NCBI RefSeq assembly: GCF_000422925.1
Contig: NZ_KE383957.1
Span: 28,534 to 92,533 of the forward strand
DNA from: Paludibacterium yongneupense DSM 18731
GTDB lineage: Bacteria; Pseudomonadota; Gammaproteobacteria; Burkholderiales; Chromobacteriaceae
DNA: 64,000 nt
Direction of reading: 5' to 3'
Shown: piece after piece, positions 47,709-56,586 of the stretch
Position numbering within the stretch: position 1 is the first letter of the stretch
Layout: every line of letters begins with the position of its first letter
Notes under the pieces: model-generated
The model's database searches: none
The model's input: the letters and a program-made list of their open reading frames with translations, nothing else
Told to the model about the DNA's origin: nothing
Translations under genes and position numbers: made by a program

Positions 47709-48185
47709 CTAGCGGATGAAGCGGTCCCCCGGGGCAGCACTGGAGAGAAAGTGCAGCATATCCGCGACGGCCGGGCTGCCTTCTGCCGGGGACCATGCGG
47801 CGAGGTCTTCATCTCCGAGCGGCCGATAAGGGCCTTGCTTGACCTCGAGGACGGCGCTGCCGGTCTCCAGGGATAACACCGAGTGCCAGGTGCCGGCAGG
47901 CATTTCGACGACACAGGCGCCATTCTCTCCGAGTCGTTGGCGGGAAGCGAGCGCGCCGTCTGCATCGAAAGTGATCAGCTCCATCGCGCCACGTTGTACG
48001 CTGAGGAGTTCCCAGGTCGACGCATGGCGATGCGGCCGGACATAGGTTCCGGGCTCCATTGCGATGACCAGGCGCTGAACCGGCTCGTCCAGGGCGGCGT
48101 GAAAATTCAGGTTGCTGCGCAAGCGCGGCGCCTGGGCGGCTGTTTGGCTCAGTTTGTCCAGGCCGTCTCCGACGAGTGATTTCAT
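47709..48185 (-). CDS. WbuC family cupin protein
   Basis: 158-residue single-domain cupin. [19 protein letters not shown] and [21 protein letters not shown] carry the His-x-His metal ligands and Glu of the cupin motif. [18 protein letters not shown] carries the second His. Members lie near LPS or O-antigen genes; the function is not established. AAAGGA precedes the ATG. It is divergent from the arnT-like gene, which agrees with an envelope-polysaccharide context. Confidence 0.85.
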   Translation of the reverse strand: MKSLVGDGLDKLSQTAAQAPRLRSNLNFHAALDEPVQRLVIAMEPGTYVRPHRHASTWELLSVQRGAMELITFDADGALASRQRLGENGACVVEMPAGTWHSVLSLETGSAVLEVKQGPYRPLGDEDLAAWSPAEGSPAVADMLHFLSSAAPGDRFIR

Positions 48186-48236
48186 GGCGTTCCTTTGAGA
48201 AAGTATAGAAATTGCTTAACGGTGGGCATGATTATT

Positions 48237-49952
48237 ATGCCTGAATTTGATAAGATTCCGCCTCCTGACTCTGGCGCCCGAGATGGCCGAATGATGATTG
48301 TAAATTCTGACGAGCGCGTTGCGACGCGCGTGCGGGTCCTGATCTGGCTGGTCTTTGCCGTGTTATGGTTTGCCAGTCTTGGCTCGCGCGATCTGATCCA
48401 TCCCGACGAAGGGCGCTATGCGACCATCGCGCTCGACATGCTGACCCACGGTGATTGGTTGACCCCGCGTCTGAATGGGGTGCTGTATTTCGAAAAGCCC
48501 ATCCTCCCGTACTGGATGGGGGCGCTGAGCTTGAAATGGTTCGGCATCAACGAATTTGCCGCGCGGCTGTGGCCGGCGCTGACCGGTTTCTTGTCCGTGA
48601 CGGCGGTGGGTTTCACCGCCGGCCGCTTGTGGGGTGCGCGTGCAGGTGATGCGGCGGCACTGGTGATGGCGGGGTCCGTCTGGGTGGTGGCCAATAGCCA
48701 CTTTCTGAACCTGGATATGGGCGTCTCGTTCTTTCTGGCGCTCGCCTTGTGCGCCTTTCTGCTGGCGCAAAATGCCGCCGATTCGTCTGCGAGCCGGAAC
48801 TGGATGTGGCTGGTCTGGGCTGCGATGGCCGGTGCGGTGATGAGCAAGGGGCTGATCGGGCTGCTGATCCCTGGCGCCACGCTGGTCCTGTACAGCGTGC
48901 TGACCCGGCAACTGGCCTTTTGGGGGCGTTTGCGACTCGTCTCGGGCTTGCTGCTGTTTTTTGCGCTGGTCACGCCCTGGTTCTGGTTGGTGTCGTCGCG
49001 TAACCCCGGTTTTGCCTGGTTTTTCTTCGTGCACGAGCATTTTCAGCGTTTCCTGACGACTGAGCATCGCCGCACCGGCCCTGTCTGGTATTTCGTGCCC
49101 TATCTGCTGCTCGGCTTCATGCCCTGGACCTCTTTGCTTGGGCGCGCGTGCAGGGTGGGTTTTGGCCGCGATGCCAGCCAGCGTTTCCAGAACCACCGCC
49201 TGCTCTTGATCTGGGCCGTGTTCGTGTTCGCTTTTTTCAGCGATTCCGGCTCCAAACTACCCTCCTATATCCTGCCGATGTTCCCGGCGCTTGCGCTGCT
49301 GGCCGCCTCTGCTCTCGAAGGGATGTCCGCACGCGCGCTGCGCTGGCATTTGCTGTTGCCGTTTCTGTTCTGGACGTTCGCGCTGTGCGCATGGTTGTTT
49401 GGTTCGCATTTTCTGCCTGCGCGGCTGTTGGCGTCAGAACCGTTTCTCGCTTTGCTGCGCATGGTCGGCTGGTCTTCCGTGCCGGCTTTGCTCGCCGTGG
49501 CTTTTGCCTGGCTATGCCTGGGGTCGGACCGTAAAAATGCGGCGCTGGCCGCCTTGTCGCTGTCGACACTGCTGGCGGTGACGCTGGTGGCCGTGGGGCA
49601 TGACCGGGGTTATGGGCGACTGAAAAGCAGCCGCGAACTGGCCGGGCAACTCAGGCCGCAGCTGACGGACCGTACCGAGGTGTTTTCAGTGCGGTATTAT
49701 GATCAGACGTTTCCGTTCTATCTTCGCCGGGACGTCACGTTGGTCGATTATGCCGACGAATTCGAATTTGGCGAAACGCATGAACCCGCGCGCTGGATTC
49801 CGACGCTGGATGCCTTCGCCGCACGCTGGAGGAGCAGCCCTTCGGCCATGGCGATGATGAAAGCCGATACCTATGCCGACCTGAGTCGGCAGGGGGTGCC
49901 GATGCGGGTGCTGTATCGCGACGCCGAGCGCCTGGTGGTTGGCAAGCCGTGA
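48237..49952 (+). CDS. arnT: ArnT-like lipid A 4-amino-4-deoxy-L-arabinose transferase
   Basis: Inner-membrane glycosyltransferase (PMT family) of about 571 residues that moves L-Ara4N from undecaprenyl phosphate to lipid A, lowering affinity for cationic peptides. DLIHPDEGRYATIALDML holds the catalytic acidic motif in the first periplasmic loop. EKPILPYWM, about a dozen hydrophobic segments, and a C-terminal periplasmic domain follow. The start is uncertain: ATG codons at 48228, 48237 and 48291 are in frame, and none has a strong ribosome site. The remaining arn genes follow, apart from one decayed gene. Confidence 0.85.
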   Translation: MPEFDKIPPPDSGARDGRMMIVNSDERVATRVRVLIWLVFAVLWFASLGSRDLIHPDEGRYATIALDMLTHGDWLTPRLNGVLYFEKPILPYWMGALSLKWFGINEFAARLWPALTGFLSVTAVGFTAGRLWGARAGDAAALVMAGSVWVVANSHFLNLDMGVSFFLALALCAFLLAQNAADSSASRNWMWLVWAAMAGAVMSKGLIGLLIPGATLVLYSVLTRQLAFWGRLRLVSGLLLFFALVTPWFWLVSSRNPGFAWFFFVHEHFQRFLTTEHRRTGPVWYFVPYLLLGFMPWTSLLGRACRVGFGRDASQRFQNHRLLLIWAVFVFAFFSDSGSKLPSYILPMFPALALLAASALEGMSARALRWHLLLPFLFWTFALCAWLFGSHFLPARLLASEPFLALLRMVGWSSVPALLAVAFAWLCLGSDRKNAALAALSLSTLLAVTLVAVGHDRGYGRLKSSRELAGQLRPQLTDRTEVFSVRYYDQTFPFYLRRDVTLVDYADEFEFGETHEPARWIPTLDAFAARWRSSPSAMAMMKADTYADLSRQGVPMRVLYRDAERLVVGKP

Positions 49953-50282
49953 AACCGACCGGAATCGCCCTGAATCCTGCTCGACGCGTTCGCACTGCTG
50001 TTTCTCAAGGGCGGCGTGCGCCAGGGCGGTCGTTTCGGCTTTTCTGCGTCTAATTTTTGCCGGTTGGCTGGTCGCTGGCGGTCAATCTGCCTATCATGGG
50101 CGGATTGTCGCGTTACGTGATCAGCGTGGCGGTATGGATTCCGGCGCTGTCGCGGGTAGAGGCCGGCTAGCCTGTCCGATGCCTTGCTGGCCCGGTGGCT
50201 GTTTGGCGAGGCGGTGACGGCGCAGCGGCTGGCCGGCATTGCCGTGATTATCGTTGGTGTGATTATTGTTGCGCGCAGCTGA
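49949..50282 (+). pseudogene. Decayed small DMT/SMR (ArnE/F- or EmrE-like) transporter gene in the arn operon
   Basis: The 330-bp gap between arnT and arnB holds recognisable pieces of a four-helix small DMT protein in different frames. The order is GTG start overlapping the arnT stop (KPTGIAL), LLDAFALLFLKGGVR, AFLRLIFAGWLVAGG, ISVAVWIPALSRVEAG, then ALLARWLFGEAVTAQRLAG with IAVIIVGVIIVARS to the TGA at 50280. Order, span (about 111 codons) and fold match SMR proteins. At least two to three frameshifts and a stop break it. ArnE/ArnF flip L-Ara4N-lipid, so this is probably a lost operon member. Confidence 0.75.
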
Positions 50283-50311
50283 AGCGGCTGCGTCAGAGTA
50301 GGAAAGTGCTG

Positions 50312-51436
50312 ATGGATTTTCTTCCGTTTACCCGTCCCAGTATCGATGAGGACACCATCTCCCGTGTCGGTGAGGTTTTGCGCTCGGGCTGGATTACCAC
50401 GGGACCCAAGTGCCGCGAACTCGAGGCGGCGTTGTCCGGGTTTGTTGGCGGACGTCCGGTGCGTGTGGTTTCATCGGCGACTGCCGCGTTGGAAATGGCG
50501 CTGCGCGTCGCCGGCATCGGTCCGGGCGACGAGGTCATCACGTGTCCCATGAGCTGGGTGGCGACCGCGAATGTCATCCTGGCGGTGGGAGCGACGCCGG
50601 TCTTCGTGGACGCCGATGCGGCGACCCGCAATATCGACCTCGATCGTATCGAGGCGGCGATTACGCCCCGCACCCGCGCGCTGATCCCGGTCGATCTGGC
50701 CGGCTTGCCGGTCGATCGCGATCGGCTTTACGCTCTGGCCGGGCGCCATGGTCTGCGTGTGATCGAGGATGCGGCCCAGAGCATGGGCTCTCTCTGGAAG
50801 GGGGAACGCATCGGCTGCCGCGGTGATCTGGTCTCTTTCAGTTTTCATGCCAACAAGAATATGACCAGCGGCGAAGGCGGTTGCCTGGTACTCAATAACG
50901 AGGACGAGGCGCGGCTGTTCGAGAAATTGCGCCTGCAAGGCGTGACACGCAGTGCAGACGGTGGCATGGATGTCGATGTCCTGGGCGGCAAGGCCAATAT
51001 GACCGATATCGCCGCCGTCATCGGTCTCGGCCAGTTGGCCCGCCTGCCGGCGTTCAATCAGCGGCGGCGGGAACTTGCCCGCCGCTACTTTGACGAGTTT
51101 CCGCGCGATCTGGGTTTCGACCTTCCCCTCACTGATTTCGATCATAGCAACTGGCATATGTTTCAGCCTCTGCTGCCGCTCGATGCGATGCGCGTCGGGC
51201 GCGGCGACTTTATCGCCGCCATGAAGGAAGAAGGCATCGGTGTCGGCGTGCATTATCCGGCCATGCATCTGTTTACCTTGTTCCGCGGGCGCGGTTTCGC
51301 CGAAGGTGATTTTCCCGTCGCCGAGGACATCGGCCGCCGTACGGTAACCTTGCCGCTATTCCCCGCGATGAGCGACGACGATGTCAGCCGCGTGTGCGCG
51401 ACGACCCGTCGTGTTCTGAATTCTGTTTTGAAATAG
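50312..51436 (+). CDS. arnB: UDP-4-amino-4-deoxy-L-arabinose aminotransferase ArnB
   Basis: 374-residue PLP enzyme of the DegT/DnrJ/EryC1 family that aminates the UDP-4-keto-pentose made by the ArnA dehydrogenase. SSATAALEMALRVAGIGPGDEVI begins the PLP region, EDAAQSMGS follows, and the PLP Lys is in SFHANKNMTSGEGG (about residue 182). GVGVHYPAMHL near the C-terminus is ArnB-like. AGGAAA precedes ATG 50312; the longer open frame upstream overlaps the pseudogene. Confidence 0.93.
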   Translation: MDFLPFTRPSIDEDTISRVGEVLRSGWITTGPKCRELEAALSGFVGGRPVRVVSSATAALEMALRVAGIGPGDEVITCPMSWVATANVILAVGATPVFVDADAATRNIDLDRIEAAITPRTRALIPVDLAGLPVDRDRLYALAGRHGLRVIEDAAQSMGSLWKGERIGCRGDLVSFSFHANKNMTSGEGGCLVLNNEDEARLFEKLRLQGVTRSADGGMDVDVLGGKANMTDIAAVIGLGQLARLPAFNQRRRELARRYFDEFPRDLGFDLPLTDFDHSNWHMFQPLLPLDAMRVGRGDFIAAMKEEGIGVGVHYPAMHLFTLFRGRGFAEGDFPVAEDIGRRTVTLPLFPAMSDDDVSRVCATTRRVLNSVLK

Positions 51437-51443
51437 GCTTTGC

Positions 51444-52394
51444 ATGTCCAATAAGGTAGATCTATCCGTTGTCATTCCGGTGTATAACGAGCAGGACGTG
51501 CTCGAGGCCTTGTTCGCGCGTCTGTACCCCTCCCTCGATGCGCTCGGCGTCAGCTACGAGGTGCTGTTTGTCAACGATGGCAGTCGCGATCGTTCCCCGG
51601 CTTTGCTGGCGGCGCAATTCGAGCGGCGTCCGGCCGAAACGCGCGTCATTCTGTTCGACGGCAATTTCGGTCAGCATCGGGCCATTCTCGCCGGTTTCGA
51701 ACACAGCCGCGGCGAACGCATCGTCACGCTGGATGCCGATTTGCAGAATCCGCCGGAAGACATCGGCCTGCTGCTCGCCCAGATGGACGCCGGCCACGAT
51801 TATGTCGGTTCCATCCGGCGCAAGCGTAACGACAGCTTGTGGCGGCACGTGGCTTCGCGCCTGATGAATCGTCTGCGCGAGCGCCTGACCCGGATCAAGA
51901 TGACCGACCAGGGGTGCATGATGCGCGCCTACAGCCGGCGCATCATCGACACGATCAATCGCTGCAACGAGCTGCATACCTTTATCCCGGCGCTGGCCTA
52001 CCAGTTTGCGCAGAATCCGACCGAAGTCGTCGTCGGTCATGAAGAGCGCTTCGCCGGCGAGTCGAAGTACTCGCTGTACAGCCTGATTCGCCTCAATTTC
52101 GATCTGATGACCGGCTTTTCCATCGTGCCCTTGCAGCTGTTTTCGCTGCTTGGCATCTCGGTGTCGTTGTTGTCGAGCGTGCTGGTGGTCTATCTGGGCC
52201 TGCGCCGTTTGATCATCGGGCCGGAAGAGGGGGGCTTGTTTACCCTGTTTGCCATCGCGTTCCTTCTGATCGGCATCGCCTTGTTCGGCATCGGCTTGCT
52301 CGGCGAATATATCGGGCGCATCTACCAGGAGGTGCGCGAGCGCCCGCGTTACGTTATTGGTGCCATTTTGCAGCAGCAGGAGGATGACGAATGA
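51444..52394 (+). CDS. arnC: Undecaprenyl-phosphate 4-deoxy-4-formamido-L-arabinose transferase ArnC
   Basis: 316-residue GT2 glycosyltransferase on the cytoplasmic face of the inner membrane. Nucleotide-sugar fold: LSVVIPVYNEQDVLEALF, FVNDGSRDRS, and LDADLQNPPED (DxD-like). Two C-terminal membrane segments (LQLFSLLGISVSLLSSVLVV and ending near GIGLLGEYIG). 7 bases after arnB, 4-base overlap with the next gene. Confidence 0.95.
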   Translation: MSNKVDLSVVIPVYNEQDVLEALFARLYPSLDALGVSYEVLFVNDGSRDRSPALLAAQFERRPAETRVILFDGNFGQHRAILAGFEHSRGERIVTLDADLQNPPEDIGLLLAQMDAGHDYVGSIRRKRNDSLWRHVASRLMNRLRERLTRIKMTDQGCMMRAYSRRIIDTINRCNELHTFIPALAYQFAQNPTEVVVGHEERFAGESKYSLYSLIRLNFDLMTGFSIVPLQLFSLLGISVSLLSSVLVVYLGLRRLIIGPEEGGLFTLFAIAFLLIGIALFGIGLLGEYIGRIYQEVRERPRYVIGAILQQQEDDE

Positions 52395-53311
52395 CCCGTG
52401 CTGTGGTGTTTGCTTATCACACGGTCGGGGTGCGCTGCCTGAAGGCCCTGCTCGGGCGTGGCGTCGAGGTGGCGCTGGTGATCACGCATCGCGACAACCC
52501 GAACGAGACGATCTGGTTCGATAGCGTCGAGCGCGTGGCGCGCGAGTACGATATCCCGACGCTGACGCCGGATGACCCGAATACCCCCGAGGTGCTGGCG
52601 GCTGTTCGCGCGGCACAGCCCGATTTTCTGTTTTCGTTTTACTATCGCCACATGATCAAGCAGCCCTTGCTGGATGTTCCGGCGCGCGGCGCATTCAATA
52701 TGCATGGCTCCCTGCTGCCGCAATATCGTGGCCGGGTACCTATCAACTGGGCGATCATCCACGGCGAGAGCGAAACCGGTGCGACCTTGCATGTCATGAA
52801 TGCGAAGCCGGATAACGGCGCCATCGTCGATCAGATGGCCGTGCCTGTCTTTCCGGACGATAATGCGCAGGACGTTTTCGCCAAGGTGGTCACCGCCGCC
52901 GAGATGGTTCTGTGGCGCAGCCTGCCTGCGCTCGAATCGGGGACCGCGTCCATGCGGGAGCAGGACCTGAGCCTGGGGGGCTACTTCGGCGGGCGTAAAC
53001 CCGAGGATGGCCGGCTCGACGGGACGGCATCGGCGCGGCGTCTGCATGATTTCGTGCGCGCGCTCGCGCAGCCATACCCTGGCGCTTTCGCCGATGTCGA
53101 CGCAGGCCGTCTGGTGCTGTGGCGCACGCGCATCGCTCCGGGCCGGGGCGTGGCGAGAGACAGGGCGCGTTTGCTTCTGCAGGCGGGCCGCTTGTGCCTG
53201 GAGGCCGCGGACGGCGGGGTATTGTACGTCCTGGCCGCGGAATTGAATGGCGTGCCGCTCGATGCGGCGCGTTTCCAGAAGTGTTTTATATCCGGCAGTG
53301 TAACGATTTGA
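52391..53311 (+). CDS. ArnA formyltransferase domain as a separate protein
   Basis: 306-residue formyltransferase corresponding to the N-terminal half of bifunctional ArnA. It formylates UDP-L-Ara4N with 10-formyl-tetrahydrofolate. [20 protein letters not shown] contains the Asn/His catalytic pair, and [19 protein letters not shown] is the folate-binding loop with the catalytic Asp. In enteric bacteria this domain is fused to the dehydrogenase; here the dehydrogenase is the next gene, 50 bases downstream. Confidence 0.92.
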   Translation: MTRAVVFAYHTVGVRCLKALLGRGVEVALVITHRDNPNETIWFDSVERVAREYDIPTLTPDDPNTPEVLAAVRAAQPDFLFSFYYRHMIKQPLLDVPARGAFNMHGSLLPQYRGRVPINWAIIHGESETGATLHVMNAKPDNGAIVDQMAVPVFPDDNAQDVFAKVVTAAEMVLWRSLPALESGTASMREQDLSLGGYFGGRKPEDGRLDGTASARRLHDFVRALAQPYPGAFADVDAGRLVLWRTRIAPGRGVARDRARLLLQAGRLCLEAADGGVLYVLAAELNGVPLDAARFQKCFISGSVTI

Positions 53312-53361
53312 TTGATAGATGCGCCGCTACCCGTTGGGCGTGGCGATTTAAGGAAACCTCC

Positions 53362-54405
53362 ATGAAAAAAGTACTGATTCTCGGCGTGAACGGCTTTATC
53401 GGCCATCACCTGACCAAACGCATCATCGAGACCACCGACTGGGAAGTGTATGGCATGGATATGCACTCCGACCGCGTGCAGGAGTGGGTCGATCACCCGC
53501 GTTTCCATTTCTTCGAGGGCGATATCACCATCAATCGCGAGTGGATCGAGTACCACGTCAAGAAGTGCGACGTCGTGCTGCCGCTGGTCGCCATTGCGAC
53601 GCCTGCGACCTATGTCCAGGCTCCGCTGCGCGTGTTCGAGCTCGATTTCGAAGCGAATCTGCCTATCATCAAATGGTGCGTCAAGTACAATAAGCGCGTG
53701 GTATTCCCGTCCACATCCGAAGTGTACGGCATGAGCAAGGACGCCGAATTCGATCCGGAAAACTCGGAACTGACGTACGGCCCGATCAACAAGCCGCGCT
53801 GGATCTATGCCTGCTCCAAGCAGCTGATGGATCGCGTGATCGCGGCCTACGGTCAGCAGGAAGGTCTGGATTACACCCTGTTCCGCCCGTTCAACTGGGT
53901 TGGCCCGGGCCTGGACAGCATCCACACCCCGAAGGAAGGTTCCAGCCGTGTGATCACCCAGTTCCTCGGCCACATCGTGCGCGGCGAACCGATCAAACTG
54001 GTCGATGGCGGCCAGCAGAAACGTGCCTTTACCTATATCGACGATGGCATTTCGGCCCTGGTCAAGATCATCGAGAACAAGGACGGGAAGGCCTCCGGCC
54101 GGATCTACAATATCGGCAATCCGGTCAACAACTACTCGATCCGCGAACTGGCCGACATGATGATGAAGATGGCCCCCGATTATCCGGAGTATCGTGTCAA
54201 TGCGGCCAAGGTCAAGCTGCTGGAAACCACGTCCGGCGAGTACTACGGCAAGGGCTATCAGGACGTGCAAAACCGCGTCCCCAAAATCGAGAACACGTGT
54301 GCCGATCTTGACTGGGCGCCTTCGGTAACCATGGAAGACGCGCTGCGCGGCATATTCGAGTTCTACCGCGATCAGGCCGTTTCCGCCCGCGACCTGGCCG
54401 AGTAA
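53362..54405 (+). CDS. ArnA-type UDP-glucuronic acid oxidase/decarboxylase
   Basis: 347-residue SDR enzyme equal to the C-terminal half of ArnA; it converts UDP-glucuronate to UDP-4-keto-pentose, the first arn-specific step. NAD fold [13 protein letters not shown], active-site PSTSEVYG and YACSKQ, and [12 protein letters not shown] are present. AAGGA precedes ATG 53362. The frame is open upstream to 53119 by chance. It lies between the formyltransferase and arnD. Confidence 0.94.
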   Translation: MKKVLILGVNGFIGHHLTKRIIETTDWEVYGMDMHSDRVQEWVDHPRFHFFEGDITINREWIEYHVKKCDVVLPLVAIATPATYVQAPLRVFELDFEANLPIIKWCVKYNKRVVFPSTSEVYGMSKDAEFDPENSELTYGPINKPRWIYACSKQLMDRVIAAYGQQEGLDYTLFRPFNWVGPGLDSIHTPKEGSSRVITQFLGHIVRGEPIKLVDGGQQKRAFTYIDDGISALVKIIENKDGKASGRIYNIGNPVNNYSIRELADMMMKMAPDYPEYRVNAAKVKLLETTSGEYYGKGYQDVQNRVPKIENTCADLDWAPSVTMEDALRGIFEFYRDQAVSARDLAE

Positions 54406-54409
54406 ACGC

Positions 54410-55318
54410 ATGTCCCTGCTTGCGCTCAAGGTCGATGTCGATACCTGGCGCGGGACCCGCGAAGGGGTGCCGCGTCTGGTTGAATTGTTGCGCCGCCACC
54501 AGGCAGGGGCGACTTTCCTGTTCAGCCTGGGGCCCGACCACACCGGGCGCGCGATCCGTCGGGTATTCCGTAAAGGGTTCCTGCAGAAGGTTTCGCGCAC
54601 ATCGGTGGTCGAGCACTACGGCATTCGCTCGCTGTTGTACGGCACCCTGTTGCCGGGGCCGGACATCGGTCGCCGCGAGGCCGCGCTGATGCGCTCGGTG
54701 CGCGATGCCGGCTTCGAAGTCGGCATCCATACCTGGGATCATATCCGCTGGCAGGACTTTGTTGCGCACAAGGATGCGGCCTGGACGCGGGTTGAAATGG
54801 AACGTGCGGCGCACCGGTTTCGCGATATCTTTGGCGTCGCTGCGGCGACGCATGGCGCCGCCGGCTGGCAGATGAATGCCGATGCCTATGCGCTCGAGGC
54901 CGAGCTCGGCTTTCGCTATGCTTCGGATACGCGCGGGCGAGAGCCTTTCGTCCCTGTCGACGCTGGCGGACGCGAATTCGGTGTGCCGCAGTTGCCGACG
55001 ACCTTGCCGACGCTGGATGAATTGATCGGTCTGGACGGCGTCGATGCGGAAAATGTTCACGAGCGCCTGCTGTCGATGACGCGCGAGGCGCCTTCCGGCG
55101 GGCATGTTTACACGCTGCATGCCGAGCTCGAAGGCATGAAGCTGCTGGGCGTGCTCGACCGCTTGCTGACCGGGTGGCGGGCACAGGGCTATCGGCTGGT
55201 TGCCGTCAACGAGCTGTTTGCCGGGCTCGATGTGACGCGCTTGCCGCGTTGTCATGTTGAGATGGGCGAGCTGGCTGGCCGTAGCGGCCTGCTTGCCTTG
55301 CAGGGCGCGGCGCGCTAG
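54410..55318 (+). CDS. arnD: 4-deoxy-4-formamido-L-arabinose-phosphoundecaprenol deformylase ArnD
   Basis: 302-residue NodB-fold deacetylase that removes the formyl group after transfer to the lipid carrier. KVDVDTWRGTREGVPRL is the family start with the catalytic acidic pair, and GIHTWDHIRWQD holds the metal-binding His residues. It is the last arn gene and is followed by a clear terminator 43 bases downstream. Confidence 0.93.
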   Translation: MSLLALKVDVDTWRGTREGVPRLVELLRRHQAGATFLFSLGPDHTGRAIRRVFRKGFLQKVSRTSVVEHYGIRSLLYGTLLPGPDIGRREAALMRSVRDAGFEVGIHTWDHIRWQDFVAHKDAAWTRVEMERAAHRFRDIFGVAAATHGAAGWQMNADAYALEAELGFRYASDTRGREPFVPVDAGGREFGVPQLPTTLPTLDELIGLDGVDAENVHERLLSMTREAPSGGHVYTLHAELEGMKLLGVLDRLLTGWRAQGYRLVAVNELFAGLDVTRLPRCHVEMGELAGRSGLLALQGAAR

Positions 55319-55360
55319 CGCCGCGCATTCGGCCTGCCGCCTTGCGGGGGGCTCTATAGG

Positions 55361-55388
55361 ATGGCGCGACCGGGTCGCGCCATTTTTT
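55361..55388 (+). terminator. Rho-independent terminator of the arn operon
   Basis: ATGGCGCGAC and GTCGCGCCAT form a perfect 10-bp stem with a 3-base loop, followed by TTTTTT. Confidence 0.88.
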
Positions 55389-55454
55389 CGACCCCTCCGG
55401 TCTACTCCTTTTTTTGCTTCCATGCAACTGGCCTTACGGCCATATTATAAACAT

Positions 55455-55482
55455 TTAGCAATAAGTATATTAAGTGAATACT
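55455..55482 (+). promoter_or_regulatory. AT-rich candidate promoter before the unrecognised gene
   Basis: A stretch of about 60 A+T-rich bases (55440-55500), unlike the G+C-rich surroundings, holds TTAGCA at 55455-55460 and AATACT at 55477-55482 with a 16-base spacer. Several other -10-like boxes (TATATT) lie within it. Confidence 0.4.
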
Positions 55483-55526
55483 GCTATTTGGGCACTAAGG
55501 TGTCATTGCGTGAGGGGGGGATTGCT

Positions 55527-56585
55527 ATGCGGGAACACAGTGCGGCCGCTTCGCGGGCCATTGCCGAGCTTGTCTCGGATTGGTACGACAGCTGCGTTGA
55601 CGGCGGCTACCGCTATGATGGTCGCGTGATGATGCCGGGCACGGCTGTCATTACCGGGCTCAGCCTGTTCGAAAATCGGCTGCGCGCCGTTTTCGACAGC
55701 CATCTGTTGTATCGCAACGCGCAGTCTTCACCTGATGCGATGCCGGTGTGCGGCGGTCCCGCATTCAGTCCGCTCAAGGCCTGGCGCTTGCGGCAGGACG
55801 GGGTCGTCGCCCTGCCGCAGCCCGGAACCCCTGTTGTGCTGCCATACTCCGCGCGCAACACCTACGGCTGGGCGATGGACGACTGCGCGGCGGCAGGCGC
55901 GAGCGCCACGGACGAGCACAGCCTGCAGCCTTTGTTTTATTTGAACTGGAAGGATTGCAAGGTTGGCATGATGCGGATTCAGGAGACGAGTCCGGTCACT
56001 GTCGATGTGAGACTGGCGGATCCTGGGCAGACCGTCTTGTTTCCCGATGTGGGTGTCGTGACGCTGATCGATCGCTATGGCGTCAGCTGGGAGCGTCAGG
56101 TGAAACAAGTCAGATATGAATTGACCAGCCTGGGGGGGCGTCAGCAACTGATTTTTGCCACGCCGCCGTTCGAATACGTGCTGCGCGACGATTCCAGCGC
56201 CGCCCTGCCTACGCAGTGGGCGATCAGCCTGGCCAGTGTCGATTTTGCCTGTCGCAACGGAATCGAGGTCAAGCTCGGGGCCCTGCAAGCGCGTAGCCGA
56301 AAGCACGAATTTACTTTCGGTGCGACCCCGTCGCGACGTTTGCGCCGGGTCTCGCTAGCCTGGCAGTCTCCGGTGCCGCAAGAATGGACGATTACCGTGT
56401 ATAACGCCAAAACGACGATCAGTATTCGGCACGAGGTGCTGGAGCGCACACTGACGATCAACGGCGATATCATCCGGTTCCCCGAATTACCCTATATCGC
56501 CAAGCTGGAACTCATCGATCCTTCCGGTCGTCGCCTGCCGCCCAGAGTGTTCCAGAACGACAACAACTGGCAACCGGCGGCGTGA
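55527..56585 (+). CDS. Unrecognised 352-residue protein
   Basis: No family recognised. No signal peptide and no membrane segment. The N-terminal about 60 residues are helical and polar. The centre contains WKDCKVGMMRIQETS. The C-terminal about 150 residues are strand-rich (EFTFGATPSRRLRRVSLAW, TITVYNAKTTISIRHEVLE) and look like a beta-sandwich. GAGGGGGG precedes ATG 55527; the frame is open upstream but lies in the non-coding leader. It is monocistronic: a terminator precedes it and glnD converges on it. An AT-rich leader and no visible partner may mean a recently acquired or lineage-restricted gene. Confidence 0.6.
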   Translation: MREHSAAASRAIAELVSDWYDSCVDGGYRYDGRVMMPGTAVITGLSLFENRLRAVFDSHLLYRNAQSSPDAMPVCGGPAFSPLKAWRLRQDGVVALPQPGTPVVLPYSARNTYGWAMDDCAAAGASATDEHSLQPLFYLNWKDCKVGMMRIQETSPVTVDVRLADPGQTVLFPDVGVVTLIDRYGVSWERQVKQVRYELTSLGGRQQLIFATPPFEYVLRDDSSAALPTQWAISLASVDFACRNGIEVKLGALQARSRKHEFTFGATPSRRLRRVSLAWQSPVPQEWTITVYNAKTTISIRHEVLERTLTINGDIIRFPELPYIAKLELIDPSGRRLPPRVFQNDNNWQPAA

Positions 56586-56586
56586 A

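Noticed and set aside
53119..53361. Upstream extension of the ArnA-type dehydrogenase frame into the formyltransferase gene
   Set aside because: The extension has no homology and no ribosome binding site. The AAGGA and ATG at 53362 match family starts.
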